64,000 bases of DNA from Streptomyces novaecaesareae (GCF_000716875.1 NZ_JNWQ01000017.1:25473-89472), one strand, 5' to 3'; shown: positions 42,420 to 50,957, counted from the first letter of the stretch. Notes: generated by a model not told the origin, from the letters alone. Numbers and translations: made by a program.

Positions 42420-42620
42420 TCAGGGGCTGGTGGTGAGGTGGTCGAACTCGCCGACCTTGGCGCCCTGGAGGAAGTCGGCGAACCTGAGGCGGGTGGTGCG
42501 GACTATGACGTCGCCGTCGTCGGACTCCCGGAGTTCAACGACCCCGTCGGCAGCCCGGACCTCGACGCATGCGTTGCTGGAGCCGGAGTAGCTGGACTTC
42601 TGCCATGCAGGGCTACTCAT
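42420..42620 (-). CDS. DUF397 protein
   Basis: 66 residues with the DUF397 core: W-x-KSSYSG, then N-x-CVEV, VELRESDD and the C-terminal FADFLQGAKVGEFDHLT. These small proteins pair with XRE/DUF5753 regulators and appear to act as antagonist or partner, in some cases linked to sporulation control. It overlaps the end of the upstream XRE gene by 8 bases, so the pair is translationally coupled. Confidence 0.93.
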   Translation of the reverse strand: MSSPAWQKSSYSGSSNACVEVRAADGVVELRESDDGDVIVRTTRLRFADFLQGAKVGEFDHLTTSP

Positions 42621-43473
42621 GATTGCCCTCTATCTCCTTCTTGATGGATCGGATGAAGTCTCGTGAGTCATCTTCGGAGAGGGCTACAGATGCCATTCGA
42701 TCGAGGATCTCGCGGTAACTTGCAAGGTCGGAGGGTGTATCGAAGAGTGGGCACCCGAAGCTGATGTCGATCTGCACTGTGTCCAACTCGGGCACCGGGC
42801 CGGCGATATAGACGAAGTTCTCGCTGGGGCCGGGCAGCGATTCGATCTTAAACGGCACGACCCGAACTGAGATGCCAGGGCTCTCGGAATGGTCGATGAG
42901 GGCACCGAGTTGCTCGGCAAGCGCCTCCGGCCCGCTGAACTGCATCCGCAGTGCGGCTTCATGGATGAACGCCGTGTATGGCGTAGCACCGTTGCGGATG
43001 ATCTGCTGCCTCCGCAGGCGAAAGGCCAGGCGGAGATCGACATCATGCTGCGGCAGCGGCGGGATCGCACGGGCGAACACCGAAGCGGCGTAGGCCGGAG
43101 TCTGAAGCAGCCCGGGCAGGAAGGTGATCGAGTAGGTGGCGATCCGCTTGGCGTGCGCCTCGATCGCTGCAACATCGAGCAGGTCGGTGGTCAGCCTCGG
43201 GCTGTACTCCTCCCACCAACCGGTTTCTCGCTCCCTGGCCATGTCCGCGAGCGCGTCGACCAGGGGCGCGTTGACGCACATGCAGGCCTCCGCGATCTCG
43301 TGCAGGCGCGCCACGCTGACGGCAGACTTCCCGATCTCCATCTGACTCACCAGGGCGGGAGTCACCCCGAGCAGACGGGCGAGCTGGCTGCCGCCGAAAC
43401 CGGCTTGCTCTCTCATCCTTCGCAGTTCGGCACCGAGCCGTCGCTGACGAAGGGTGGGGATCCGAAGGGCCAT
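42613..43473 (-). CDS. XRE-family regulator with DUF5753 domain
   Basis: 286 residues. A classic HTH_XRE domain (about 10-68) includes LRRMREQAGFGGSQLARLLG and SQMEIGKSAVSV. It is followed by the DUF5753 domain (about 90-275) with ITFLPGLLQTPAYAASVF and the late PFKIESLPGPSENFVYI part. It is expected to bind DNA and interact with the DUF397 protein encoded next. The 43474-43768 intergenic space upstream holds an AT-richer patch near 43586-43610 (ATTTAATTAAAG), probably its own or the divergent operon's promoter. Confidence 0.92.
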   Translation of the reverse strand: MALRIPTLRQRRLGAELRRMREQAGFGGSQLARLLGVTPALVSQMEIGKSAVSVARLHEIAEACMCVNAPLVDALADMARERETGWWEEYSPRLTTDLLDVAAIEAHAKRIATYSITFLPGLLQTPAYAASVFARAIPPLPQHDVDLRLAFRLRRQQIIRNGATPYTAFIHEAALRMQFSGPEALAEQLGALIDHSESPGISVRVVPFKIESLPGPSENFVYIAGPVPELDTVQIDISFGCPLFDTPSDLASYREILDRMASVALSEDDSRDFIRSIKKEIEGNHE

Positions 43474-43768
43474 GACGTCCTCTCTGCTGGTGCAGAGGCC
43501 AGTGTGCCGCGCCGGTCGCCTGCGGAGCCATCCGGGCTCGGGCGGAGCGCGTCCCCCGGGCGGAGGAACCTTCTCCCGTTCGAATTTAATTAAAGAGCAG
43601 ATGCGCTATCGTCGTTCCCAGCTCGATCCGACGCACCGTCAGTAATGCCTGCATCAAGGGCAGTAGGCGCCTGCTGCCCGCGCACCGAAGAGCAGCCGCA
43701 CCCCGGCCTGGCTCACGGCGACGACCGTCGTCACCCCTCTCCCACACCACAGCCTCGTGGAGGTTCCC

Positions 43769-44131
43769 GTGTGCATCCGTAACACCCCCTCGCTCACCCT
43801 CTCCCGGCAGGCCCTGCGGGACGTCCTCGCCCGCAACGGCTGGGACCCCGAGACCATCTTCAACGCCGAACTCGCCCTGATGGAGCTCATCGTCAACGCC
43901 TGGCGCCACGGCGACACCGCCGCGCCGGTCGTCTGGTTCTCCCTCCTCGGCTGCACCCTCCGGGTCACCGTCTCCGACGAGAACGACGCCCTGCCCCAGC
44001 AGCGAACCCCGGCCGACTTCGCCGAGACCGGCCGGGGCCTCCAGCTCGTGGAGAGCCTCACCCACCGCTGGGGCATCGACCCGCAGAAGCGTGGCAAAAG
44101 TGTCTGGTACGAGCTGGACTCCCTCGCGTGA
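43769..44131 (+). CDS. Histidine-kinase-like ATPase domain protein (anti-sigma factor type)
   Basis: 120 residues. A single GHKL/HATPase_c domain of the SpoIIAB/RsbW kind: the N box ELALMELIVNAWRHG, the G1 region VSDENDALP (DxG altered) and TGRGLQLVESLTHRWG. Streptomycetes have dozens of these small kinases, thought to control sigma factors or anti-anti-sigma factors. The GTG at 43769 with GGAGG five bases before it is preferred over the GTG at 43757. Its stop overlaps the start of the next gene (GTGA). Confidence 0.87.
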   Translation: MCIRNTPSLTLSRQALRDVLARNGWDPETIFNAELALMELIVNAWRHGDTAAPVVWFSLLGCTLRVTVSDENDALPQQRTPADFAETGRGLQLVESLTHRWGIDPQKRGKSVWYELDSLA

Positions 44132-44379
44132 CCCGCGACCCCTTCGTGCCGGAGGACCCCCGGATGCGCGGCTACAGCAAGCCCCAAATCATGGCTCTCC
44201 TAGGCGAGTTGCACCGGCGCGGCCTGCCGCACGGGCTCCTCTGGGGGTCCGCCTCGCCGGGGGAGACCACCATCGACGGACGCCTCCTGATCGACTTCGG
44301 GAACTCGCCGGTCAGCACTCTGCTCAACCTCCTCCGCCTGCTCCGCGACCTGGACGATGACGAGGAGTGGCACCGGTGA
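44128..44379 (+). CDS. Small protein of unknown function
   Basis: 83 residues, soluble. Features are SKPQIMALLGELHRRGLPHG and a C-terminal Leu-rich amphipathic helix (LLNLLRLLRDLDDDEEW). It starts with a GTG overlapping the ATPase gene's stop and ends overlapping the next small gene, so it sits in the middle of a three-gene translationally coupled operon. Function not recognised. Confidence 0.7.
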   Translation: MTRDPFVPEDPRMRGYSKPQIMALLGELHRRGLPHGLLWGSASPGETTIDGRLLIDFGNSPVSTLLNLLRLLRDLDDDEEWHR

Positions 44380-44504
44380 CGTTCTTCGTCGGTGCGATCC
44401 TCATCGCCCTGCTCGCCATCGCCATCGCCATCGCCACCGTCGCCCTCGGCGCCGTCGCGACCCTCAAGATGCCTCGCCGCGAGGAGCGCGACGAACGGCA
44501 GTGA
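44376..44504 (+). CDS. 42-residue membrane protein
   Basis: Too short for usual gene calls but convincingly coupled: the GTG overlaps the preceding stop (GTGA), and a related truncated copy exists at 38788-38937. It has one hydrophobic segment, FFVGAILIALLAIAIAIATV, then a short basic/acidic tail (KMPRREERDERQ). It may anchor or signal for the ATPase protein encoded two genes upstream. The frame ends at TGA 44502-44504, followed by a stem-loop. Confidence 0.6.
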   Translation: MTFFVGAILIALLAIAIAIATVALGAVATLKMPRREERDERQ

Positions 44505-44556
44505 ACGTGCGAAGGCTCTTGCCCACCTGGGGATGCTGTTGGCGAATGTGGGTTGT

Positions 44557-44588
44557 TTCGCCCCGCTGGACTCATCCTGCGGGGCGAA
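44557..44588. terminator. Terminator of the ATPase / small-protein operon
   Basis: A 10-bp stem TTCGCCCCGC / GCGGGGCGAA 53 bases after the last stop. The 8-base core TTCGCCCC is shared with the hairpins at 35507 and 42196. The rest of 44589-44751 shows no gene. Confidence 0.6.
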
Positions 44589-44751
44589 GCGCTGCCAGGT
44601 GTGAGGTCCGGTTTCGGGCTCGGGGTGTTTCGGCGAGCCGGACGTCGATGTGGGTCAGGTAGATCACCGCGCCGATGTCCGAACGCATGTCCCCCGTTCG
44701 GCGAGTGTGGTCAACTATGCCCACTGTCGCCTCACCGGGATGTGATTGCTG

Positions 44752-45306
44752 ATGAGCGCTCAGGCCGATGGGCTCGAGCCGTGGAAGGTCTACGGCGACC
44801 GCTTGGTCTATGACAACCCATGGGTGCAGCTGGCCCTTGTGGACGTTGAACCTCCCGGCGTGGCGCGCTTCGAGCATCACGTGGTGCGCTTGAAGCGTGT
44901 GGCCATAGCAGCGGTGCTGGATGCCGACGACCGCGTGTTGATGCTCTGGCGGTACCGCTTCGTGCCGCAGTCCTGGGGCTGGGAGCTTCCCGGGGGCATC
45001 GTCGATCCCGGAGAGGACGGCCTAGGGGCTGCTCTGCGCGAGGTCGAGGAGGAGACCGGCTGGCGACCGGATCACCTCGACCACGTGGTTACCTTCCAAC
45101 CGATGGTCGGCATGGTGGACTCACCGCACGAGGTGTTCGTCGGTCATGGAGCGACCCTAGTGGGCGAGCCGGAGGAGGGTGAGGAGGCCGGCCACGTCGC
45201 GTGGGTGCCGATGTCCGAGATCCCAGTGCTCATGGCGGAGGGGAAGCTCACGGGTTCGGGAACCCTGGTGGCGCTCCTGCACATCCTGGCTTCCGGTAGG
45301 CGGTGA
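44752..45306 (+). CDS. NUDIX hydrolase
   Basis: 184 residues. The Nudix box is complete: GGIVDPGEDGLGAALREV followed by EEETGW, with the conserved Gly, Glu, REUxEExGU residues that bind metal. An ADP-ribose- or nucleotide-sugar-type pyrophosphatase is suggested by the beta-rich N-terminus and the ELPGGI start; the exact substrate is unknown. The ATG at 44752 is used; a TTG two codons upstream is in frame. It is convergent with the XRE-TPR gene. Confidence 0.9.
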   Translation: MSAQADGLEPWKVYGDRLVYDNPWVQLALVDVEPPGVARFEHHVVRLKRVAIAAVLDADDRVLMLWRYRFVPQSWGWELPGGIVDPGEDGLGAALREVEEETGWRPDHLDHVVTFQPMVGMVDSPHEVFVGHGATLVGEPEEGEEAGHVAWVPMSEIPVLMAEGKLTGSGTLVALLHILASGRR

Positions 45307-45327
45307 CACCTGGAGAGACCGCCACGG

Positions 45328-46473
45328 TCAGCGCGATGCTCCGAACGTCCCGGCCAGTTGGTTGATTCGGGCGCGTTGACGGGCTGACCCCGTCCGATTG
45401 GCCAGCAGTCGTGCCTGTCGTAAGTGGTTCACGGCCTCGTCCTGTTCCTCTCGGGCGAGGTGGGCCTGGGCGAGATCGCAGTGCAGGCCGGCGGTCGCCC
45501 TGGTGAAGGTCGTGTCCATGTTGGCGAGGGCGTTGTACAGGTCGCTCATCGCGGCGTCGTCGCCCAGTCGGGCGAGGACGTTGCCTCGCCACCGAGTCAG
45601 GTGGCTGTCGTTGAGGAAGATGCTCAGCATGTCGGGGTCGCGGTCCGAACTTCCGGCGGGGAGAGTGGCCGCTGCCAGGTCCAGGGAATGCCGGCAGGCT
45701 TCTATCTGGCCGGCCTGAGCCAGGAGTTCGGCTTCGGCGGCGTGCAGCCATGCGGCCAGCCGAGGGGAGGCCTTGGTGCCAACGGAGCGGTGAGCCTCCT
45801 GGACCAGTTGTACGGCGAGATCGCTCTTTCCGGCAGCCGACAGCACGTATGCCTGCTCGGCCATGGCGTGCGCCAGGTACATCGGTGCCTTCGCTTCGGC
45901 AGCGGCCCGCTTGCCCAGTTCGTAGTGGCGCCAGGCTCGTTCAGCAGCACCGACGTCGAGCGCCTGCCACGCCGCCAGCGTGGCTGCCCCGGCAAGTGCC
46001 CGGGCGATGGGTTCCCTGGTGGTGGGCAATACGGCGAAGGTCAGCGATTCTTCGAGGGCTGACAGGTGCGCCTGCATCTGGTCGACCAGCGCAGCAGCCC
46101 CCATCTGGCGGTCCACCGTGCGCAGGAGCTCGGTCTGGGCAATGAAGGTGTCCACCATGCCAAGGCTGAGGCTGTGGGCTGCCTCGATGCGGCTGACCAG
46201 TTCGTCATAGCCGGCAACGGTCAGTGGTTGGTCACCTGCGGCGCCGCTGCCGAGAAGTTCTCGGTCGGTGAGCCCGAGCAGGGCGCGAAGCACCGAGGCG
46301 TACAGGGGACCGATCGGGCGGCGGCCGTTCTCCCATTCTGATACGTAGACGCGCAGGCTCGCCGTCGAGGCGATGTCGAGGAGGCGCTGTCGGGCGTGCC
46401 GCTCCATCTCGTGGACAAGCCGTTCCTGCGACCAGCCCCGCTCCTTTCGAGCCTGCCGCAACTGAGCTGACAT
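45328..46473 (-). CDS. XRE-type HTH protein with TPR-like repeats
   Basis: 381 residues. An N-terminal HTH (about 3-65) has LRQARKERGWSQERLVHEME and a YVSEWENGRRPIGP recognition-helix region. The remainder (about 100-375) is a series of helical pairs with AAERAWRHYELGK-like and AHLAREEQDEAVNHLRQA-like TPR character. Such regulators often sense peptides or small ligands through the TPR part. It is divergent from the small-peptide/JmjC cassette and is the natural candidate for its control. Confidence 0.82.
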   Translation of the reverse strand: MSAQLRQARKERGWSQERLVHEMERHARQRLLDIASTASLRVYVSEWENGRRPIGPLYASVLRALLGLTDRELLGSGAAGDQPLTVAGYDELVSRIEAAHSLSLGMVDTFIAQTELLRTVDRQMGAAALVDQMQAHLSALEESLTFAVLPTTREPIARALAGAATLAAWQALDVGAAERAWRHYELGKRAAAEAKAPMYLAHAMAEQAYVLSAAGKSDLAVQLVQEAHRSVGTKASPRLAAWLHAAEAELLAQAGQIEACRHSLDLAAATLPAGSSDRDPDMLSIFLNDSHLTRWRGNVLARLGDDAAMSDLYNALANMDTTFTRATAGLHCDLAQAHLAREEQDEAVNHLRQARLLANRTGSARQRARINQLAGTFGASR

Positions 46474-46805
46474 CCCTCGGCCCCATCCAGTGATCGTGCC
46501 AACTGATGCGTCTTGGCTGTGTCGTCGCAGGTCAGCGAGGGTTAACTCACAGACGTTAGGGACGGTTGGCTACCTGTCTGGCGTTCAGTCAACTTCCATT
46601 GCTATCAGGCTAATCATTGAGCTGTCGGTCGATTCGAGGTTCCGATCGATCGGAGCTTCATCTCTCCGGCGGGACCGGCGGCGCCGCCCGGTCATCCTGT
46701 GGCCGGCGCCGTCGATATCTGCAGAGACAGTGCACGAGGCGCAGGGAGGGTTCACCTCAGACCTCCGCCCGGAGTCGGGCGGAGCCGAGAAGGAAGGGGC
46801 ACCAC
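46474..46805. other. Intergenic region between the XRE-TPR gene and the small-peptide gene
   Basis: 332 bases, no convincing gene. AT-richer patches (around 46540-46625) include GTTAACTC and AGTCAAC partial inverted repeats and probably hold the divergent promoters. AAGGAAGGGG at about 46788-46797 is the ribosome site of the peptide gene. Confidence 0.45.
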
Positions 46806-46976
46806 GTGGACGACACCACGAAGAAGCCGCCGATGAAGTCGAGCGGGCTGTTGGTCGCGGTCGAGGAGCTGACCGCTGTCCAGGATAGGTACGACAGCCT
46901 CCGCTCCGACAACGCCGGGTCGTCCGGCGACGCGCCGTGGCCCGGTGGCGACGGCAACCTGACCGACGTCGCGTAG
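46806..46976 (+). CDS. Possible RiPP precursor-like peptide
   Basis: 56 residues from a GTG at 46806 with a strong purine-rich ribosome site. The N-terminal part is leader-like (charged KKPPMK, then GLLVAVEELTAVQDRYDSL, an amphipathic helix). The C-terminus is small-residue-rich, including SSGDAPWPGGDGNLTDVA, which could be the modified core. It is followed by a 14-bp hairpin and then an oxygenase gene, the arrangement common in ribosomal-peptide operons. No known family was recognised; it may also be a small structural protein. Confidence 0.5.
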   Translation: MDDTTKKPPMKSSGLLVAVEELTAVQDRYDSLRSDNAGSSGDAPWPGGDGNLTDVA

Positions 46977-46992
46977 GACCCGGTCATCTCCA

Positions 46993-47029
46993 GGGGCGGG
47001 AACTCGTGCACCGCGCGAGTTCCCGCCCC
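46993..47029 (+). terminator. Hairpin between the peptide gene and the oxygenase gene (attenuator candidate)
   Basis: A perfect 14-bp stem (GGGGCGGGAACTCG and its complement, 9-base loop) starts 17 bases after the peptide stop. As a partial terminator it would raise peptide mRNA above that of the enzymes. Confidence 0.65.
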
Positions 47030-47057
47030 GATCCAGCACATTCCCACGGAGGTAGCA

Positions 47058-47999
47058 GTGGAACACCGACTGGTCACCGCCATCGAGACGGCCCTGGGCT
47101 GGCACAGCTCCGAGCCGATCGGCACCGGCTTCGTGCTTGGGCGGATCGAGGACGACACGCTCCTGTCGCGCATCCTCACCCCGAACAAACTCCTCGACGT
47201 CGCCATGCGACGCAGCCTCAACCGGCCGCAGTTCCGGGCCTTCCGGAAGGGCGAGGAAGTTCACCCGGCTGTGTACTTCACCGACACCGTCAGCCCGCGC
47301 GGTCAGTCCATCCCGATGGCCAACATGCACCGCCTCGGTGACCTGCTCCGGCAGGGCGCGACGCTCATCATGGACCAGGTCAACGTCTTCGACCCCACGA
47401 TGGAGGTCACCTGTCGCGCCTTGCAGTGGTGGGCGCACGAGCGCGTGCAAGTGAACGCGTACCTCACCACCAACGATGCCGCCGGGTTCCCTCTGCACTG
47501 GGACGACCACGACGTGATCATCGTCCAGCTCTCGGGGGAGAAGGACTGGGAGGTCCGAGCCACCTCGCGCACCGCTCCCATGTACCGGGACGCTGACCCC
47601 AACAGCACGCCCAGTGACACCGTGATCTTCAAAGGCACACTCCAGACCGGCGACGTCATGCACATCCCGCGCGGCCACTGGCACCAGGCCACCCGCATCG
47701 GAAGCGGCACCGGTCACAGCCTCCACGTCACCTTCGGCATCACCAAGCGCACCGGCGCTTCCTGGATGGCCTGGCTGGGCGACTGGTGCCGTGAGACGGA
47801 GATCTTCCGCCACGACCTCGATCGGAGGGGTGCCGACAGCTCCGACCTGGTGGAAGCTGCCACCCGCCTCGTTGGCCAACGCGGTCCGGAGGACTTCCTC
47901 ACCACTCACGGGCAGCAGACCACCCCCGGGCGCCACGTGCCCTTCCTCGGCATCTTCGGCCCACTCCGCGCCGTAGTGTGCACCACTTCCCGCCCCTGA
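47058..47999 (+). CDS. JmjC/cupin-type 2-oxoglutarate oxygenase (ribosomal-oxygenase-like)
   Basis: 313 residues. The iron ligands are visible: H147 and D149 in PLHWDDHDV and a distal His near 202-209 (HIPRGHWHQ). The surrounding sequence (QVNAYLTTNDAAGFPLHWD, in part; FKGTLQTGDVMHIP) is that of the JmjC ROXA/NO66 group, which hydroxylates Arg or His in proteins or peptides using 2-oxoglutarate and O2. The GTG at 47058 has GGAGG six bases upstream. Linked by position to the preceding small peptide, a likely substrate. Confidence 0.85.
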   Translation: MEHRLVTAIETALGWHSSEPIGTGFVLGRIEDDTLLSRILTPNKLLDVAMRRSLNRPQFRAFRKGEEVHPAVYFTDTVSPRGQSIPMANMHRLGDLLRQGATLIMDQVNVFDPTMEVTCRALQWWAHERVQVNAYLTTNDAAGFPLHWDDHDVIIVQLSGEKDWEVRATSRTAPMYRDADPNSTPSDTVIFKGTLQTGDVMHIPRGHWHQATRIGSGTGHSLHVTFGITKRTGASWMAWLGDWCRETEIFRHDLDRRGADSSDLVEAATRLVGQRGPEDFLTTHGQQTTPGRHVPFLGIFGPLRAVVCTTSRP

Positions 48000-48019
48000 T
48001 CGAGGAGAACGGGGACACC

Positions 48020-48247
48020 GTGGACGTCACGGCAGCCGGGAAGAAGCTCACCGTCGCCACCAAGGCCCTCCCCGCCCTGCGACTGCTGCTCAGCGGCCGG
48101 CCGGTCCGGCTCGAACAGGCGGCGGCGATCGTCGGGGACGAGATCCACGAGGTTGCCGAGATCCTGATCAAGGAGGAGCTGTGCGCACCGCTGACCGACG
48201 AACTGTCCTCGGGCTACACCGGTCTCGTCACCGACGCGACCTCCTGA
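48020..48247 (+). CDS. Small helper protein in the JmjC cassette
   Basis: 75 residues from the GTG at 48020 (GGGGA upstream); the frame extends 14 codons further back into the oxygenase gene. The sequence, LPALRLLLSGRPVRLEQAAAI and IHEVAEILIKEELCAP, looks like a small winged-helix, similar to the C-terminal domain that ROXA-type oxygenases often carry in the same chain. It may therefore be the oxygenase's third domain as a separate polypeptide. The aldo/keto reductase gene starts inside its 3' end. Confidence 0.6.
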   Translation: MDVTAAGKKLTVATKALPALRLLLSGRPVRLEQAAAIVGDEIHEVAEILIKEELCAPLTDELSSGYTGLVTDATS

Positions 48248-48978
48248 GCGGTGCCTTGGACCTCGGCGTCACCGCGATCGACACCGCCTCGAACTACCTC
48301 GGCCATCACTCCCACCGCACCCTCGCGACGGTCGCCGGCGACCTGCTCTCGAAGTTCTCGATCTCCACCAAAGTCGGCTACTTCGAGGACGGACACAGCC
48401 TCCTCCCGGGGCGGCTCCGGCGCGCTGTCGAGAAGACGGTGAAGGATCTCGGCCGCGAACCGGACACGATCCTCCTGCACAACCCCGAGCACTCCGCCCC
48501 GGACGCCGAGACTCTGACGCACGCGTGCGCCGCCCTGGCCGACGCGGCAGCGGCGGGGCTGTGCGGGCACTGGGGGATCTCCACGTGGGACCCGCGCCCG
48601 CTGATCGGCCTCGACGTACCCCGACCGGACACCCTGATGGTCCGCTCCGGCCTCCTGGTCGGCAGCAGCGTGCTCGATGCCGCCGAGGCACTGGTGACCG
48701 GGTGGCAGCCAGCCGTGGTGTGGGGCATGAGCCCGTTCGGCGGCAGCACGACCGCACCCGTATGGGCGCGGATTGACCCGAGAGTGTTCCTGCGGGTACC
48801 AGCTGCCACGGCGGTGCAGGCAGCGTTCCGGGTCGCCTTCGCGCTTCCCGGCGTGGAGGCGGTGGCGGTGGGCACCGACGAAGCCGAGCACCTACGCGAG
48901 TTGCTCGGTGGTCTGGCGTACGAGATCGACACCGAGGTGCTCCGGTCGTACCGGCAGCTCCTACGTCAGTCCGCCTGA
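48181..48978 (+). CDS. Aldo/keto reductase-family protein
   Basis: 265 residues, shorter than the usual 310-330. Pieces of the TIM barrel are recognisable: VTAIDTASNYLGHHSH with the catalytic Asp and Tyr, SISTKVGYF with the Lys, ILLHNPE with the His, then HWGISTWD and the NADPH-end PSGGS-like FGGSTTAPVW. The GTG at 48181 is preceded by AAGGAGGAG, an excellent ribosome site, although this gives a 67-base overlap with the upstream gene. It is part of the peptide/oxygenase cassette, so the substrate may be a modified peptide. Convergent with the phosphotransferase gene. Confidence 0.8.
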   Translation: MRTADRRTVLGLHRSRHRRDLLSGALDLGVTAIDTASNYLGHHSHRTLATVAGDLLSKFSISTKVGYFEDGHSLLPGRLRRAVEKTVKDLGREPDTILLHNPEHSAPDAETLTHACAALADAAAAGLCGHWGISTWDPRPLIGLDVPRPDTLMVRSGLLVGSSVLDAAEALVTGWQPAVVWGMSPFGGSTTAPVWARIDPRVFLRVPAATAVQAAFRVAFALPGVEAVAVGTDEAEHLRELLGGLAYEIDTEVLRSYRQLLRQSA

Positions 48979-49793
48979 AGCTCCTTCGCCATCTGCTCCG
49001 CCACCGCGCGGGCGCCCTCAAGGCGCGGGTCCTCCGGATGCGCGTGCGGCCCGAGGATCTTCGCCGCGACGAACAAGGTCATCAGCTTGCCGTCCCGGCT
49101 TGCGAAGTCGCCGCTCCGCTCGACGCGGACGCGATCGGCCAGCGCCGGCACGGCAAGCGACGCCGCCCACAGCGTGGCAGCGTCCAGACCGCGCGGGGCC
49201 ATACCCCAGTCCTCCCAGTCGAAGAGGCAGAACTCGGGCGCCGTCACGTTCGCCCAGTTCAGATCCGCATGCGCCGGACACCACTCGCTCACCGTGGCAT
49301 CGATGCCCGGGAACACCTGGCGGATCGTCCGAGTCACCAGCTCCTGGGTGATCGTCTCCGTGTCCGGCGTGGCGATCCGATTCGTCCGCTGACTGGCGAG
49401 CGCATCGAGAGAGGCGTTCAGCTCCGACCACCATCGGGGCGGCAGCCTGGGTTCCTCGGCCACAACTGCGGATCCTGCTGGGGTGGACGGCAGTAGTTCA
49501 GTCTCATCGGCCCGCCACATCACCGGCTCGGCCTCGTCTCGCCAGGCGACGCCAGCGAGCCACGCGGGCTTCGCGATCCCGCGCAAGGCCTCAGCGGAGG
49601 GAGTGCCGTCCCCACCCTGGACGCCGATCCGGTCGAGCCCTCGCCGCTCGATGCGTACCCACGTGCCACGCTCCGTGCCAGCTCCCACGGATCGTCGTTT
49701 GCGGACCACTGCCTTCCTGTCGAGCCTCGTCCCCAAGGCTGTCTCGACACGTCCCAGCACCTCGTCTACCGGTACCCGGCGCAGATCCGTCAT
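48966..49793 (-). CDS. Aminoglycoside phosphotransferase-like kinase
   Basis: 275 residues with an APH/choline-kinase fold. The catalytic loop is AHADLNWANV (in place of HGDLHxxN) and the metal site LFDWEDWG (in place of IDWE). The N-lobe is basic, with RRSVGAGTERGTWVRIE near residues 30-50. The substrate is unknown; such genes commonly accompany natural-product or resistance loci. It overlaps the end of the aldo/keto reductase gene by 13 bases, tail to tail. Beyond its start lies a truncated S9 peptidase fragment. Confidence 0.8.
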   Translation of the reverse strand: MTDLRRVPVDEVLGRVETALGTRLDRKAVVRKRRSVGAGTERGTWVRIERRGLDRIGVQGGDGTPSAEALRGIAKPAWLAGVAWRDEAEPVMWRADETELLPSTPAGSAVVAEEPRLPPRWWSELNASLDALASQRTNRIATPDTETITQELVTRTIRQVFPGIDATVSEWCPAHADLNWANVTAPEFCLFDWEDWGMAPRGLDAATLWAASLAVPALADRVRVERSGDFASRDGKLMTLFVAAKILGPHAHPEDPRLEGARAVAEQMAKELQAD

Positions 49794-49859
49794 GGGACAA
49801 CGGTAGCGATGTTCAACGGAGTTGGGAGTCGCTCGGGCGTTCGGTAGCGCGGGTCTCGA

Positions 49860-49952
49860 TCACTCCACGCCCAACGATCGCTTCAGGAACTCCAGTTCGT
49901 GCAGCAGCAGGTTCTCCACTGTCGCCTCGTCCGACGGCCGATGCCCGGCGCT
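49860..49952 (-). pseudogene. 3'-end copy of an S9 peptidase gene (relic B)
   Basis: The minus-strand frame reads AGHRPSDEATVENLLLHELE, then FLKRSLGVE and stop, matching the final 30 residues of the intact S9 peptidase at 50958-52979. Homology also covers about 23 bases beyond the stop (49837-49859 compared with 50935-50957). Upstream of the fragment the sequence changes to the pentapeptide gene's end. Confidence 0.75.
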
Positions 49953-49971
49953 ACGAGCTGCCTGTCGCCGC

Positions 49972-50643
49972 TTAGGGCTCAAACAGGATGCCGGCCTCCC
50001 TGGCGAGGCTCAGGGCCAGCTCCATGGATCCTGGGCCTCGCACAGTGGCGCCCTTGAGGTGCGAGGCGCCTCCGACGTCGACGAGCGTGCAGTTGTCGAA
50101 GCTGACACCGGACTGAATAACGACGTTGGCGAACTGTGCTCCGGTGAGATCGCACTTCTCAAACCGGATGTCGCGGAGTTCGGCGAACTGGAAGTCGGCC
50201 TGGGAGAGATTGCACTCCCTGAAGACCACCGTCTTGAACTTCGCGTAGCGGAACAGCGTGCTGTCTGTCCGGGTTCCCTCGACAAACACATCGCGGAAGC
50301 TGCCGTTGCTCCAGGACGACCCGGTCAGCCGGCAGCCGGTCACCGTGCTGCGGAGGATGGATACGTCCTGTGTCCGCACCGTGGCGAAGTCGCAGGTGTC
50401 GAAGGTGATGTGAGCAAGCACCGACCGGACCAGGTGCATCCCGGTGAATCGGACGTTCTCAAAGGCGCATTGCTCGACTTCGACCGCTTCGCCTGCGCGG
50501 CCAACGAGGCTCAGTCCGCTGTATCGCCTGCCTTTGATCGTGGCGTCGTCCTCGAAGTCATGGTCGGGCAGTTCCGCAGGCCGCAATGCCACCTGAAACC
50601 GCGGAGCCAAGGGATTCTTCGGGCGAGGCATCGCCTGATTCAT
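49972..50643 (-). CDS. Pentapeptide-repeat protein
   Basis: 223 residues. From about residue 45 it carries degenerate A(D/N)LxX-type repeats: CAFENVRFTGMHL, CDFATV, CNLSQADFQFAELR, RFEKCDLTGAQF. These give a right-handed quadrilateral beta-helix. Such proteins include DNA-gyrase protectors (Qnr/MfpA), but most have unknown roles. The ATG at 50643 is the better start, about 22 codons inside the maximal frame. It is flanked by two copies of the S9 peptidase 3' end. Confidence 0.8.
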   Translation of the reverse strand: MNQAMPRPKNPLAPRFQVALRPAELPDHDFEDDATIKGRRYSGLSLVGRAGEAVEVEQCAFENVRFTGMHLVRSVLAHITFDTCDFATVRTQDVSILRSTVTGCRLTGSSWSNGSFRDVFVEGTRTDSTLFRYAKFKTVVFRECNLSQADFQFAELRDIRFEKCDLTGAQFANVVIQSGVSFDNCTLVDVGGASHLKGATVRGPGSMELALSLAREAGILFEP

Positions 50644-50864
50644 GAAGGGCACCTCGCAGTAGCCGCTGGAGTGGAGGAAGCGAACGCTAACACTCAACTG
50701 TCTTACCAAGAAAGGCAGTTGAAACTACATGGACATTGAAGTCCTGTAGCTATTCGGCTGTCGAGGGGCGCTCGCGTTTCCAGGGGGACCAGTACGCAGA
50801 GCTTGCGGTGCACCGTGCCCGCTTCGGCAGCCCTGACCACAGACAAGACCGGCCCGGTTGCCTG

Positions 50865-50897
50865 GCGCAGGAAGTCGGCAGGGCCGACTTCCTGCGC
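50865..50897. terminator. Terminator of the S9 peptidase gene
   Basis: A perfect 15-bp stem GCGCAGGAAGTCGGC / GCCGACTTCCTGCGC with a 3-base loop, 61 bases after the S9 stop on the minus strand. The rest of 50644-50957 contains no gene; it includes the promoter of the pentapeptide gene (AT-richer patch near 50690-50760). Confidence 0.75.
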
Positions 50898-50957
50898 GTT
50901 CGGGCGCCTTCTACACGACAGCGACCATGCTGCGGCGTTCGGTGGCGCGGGCGCCGA

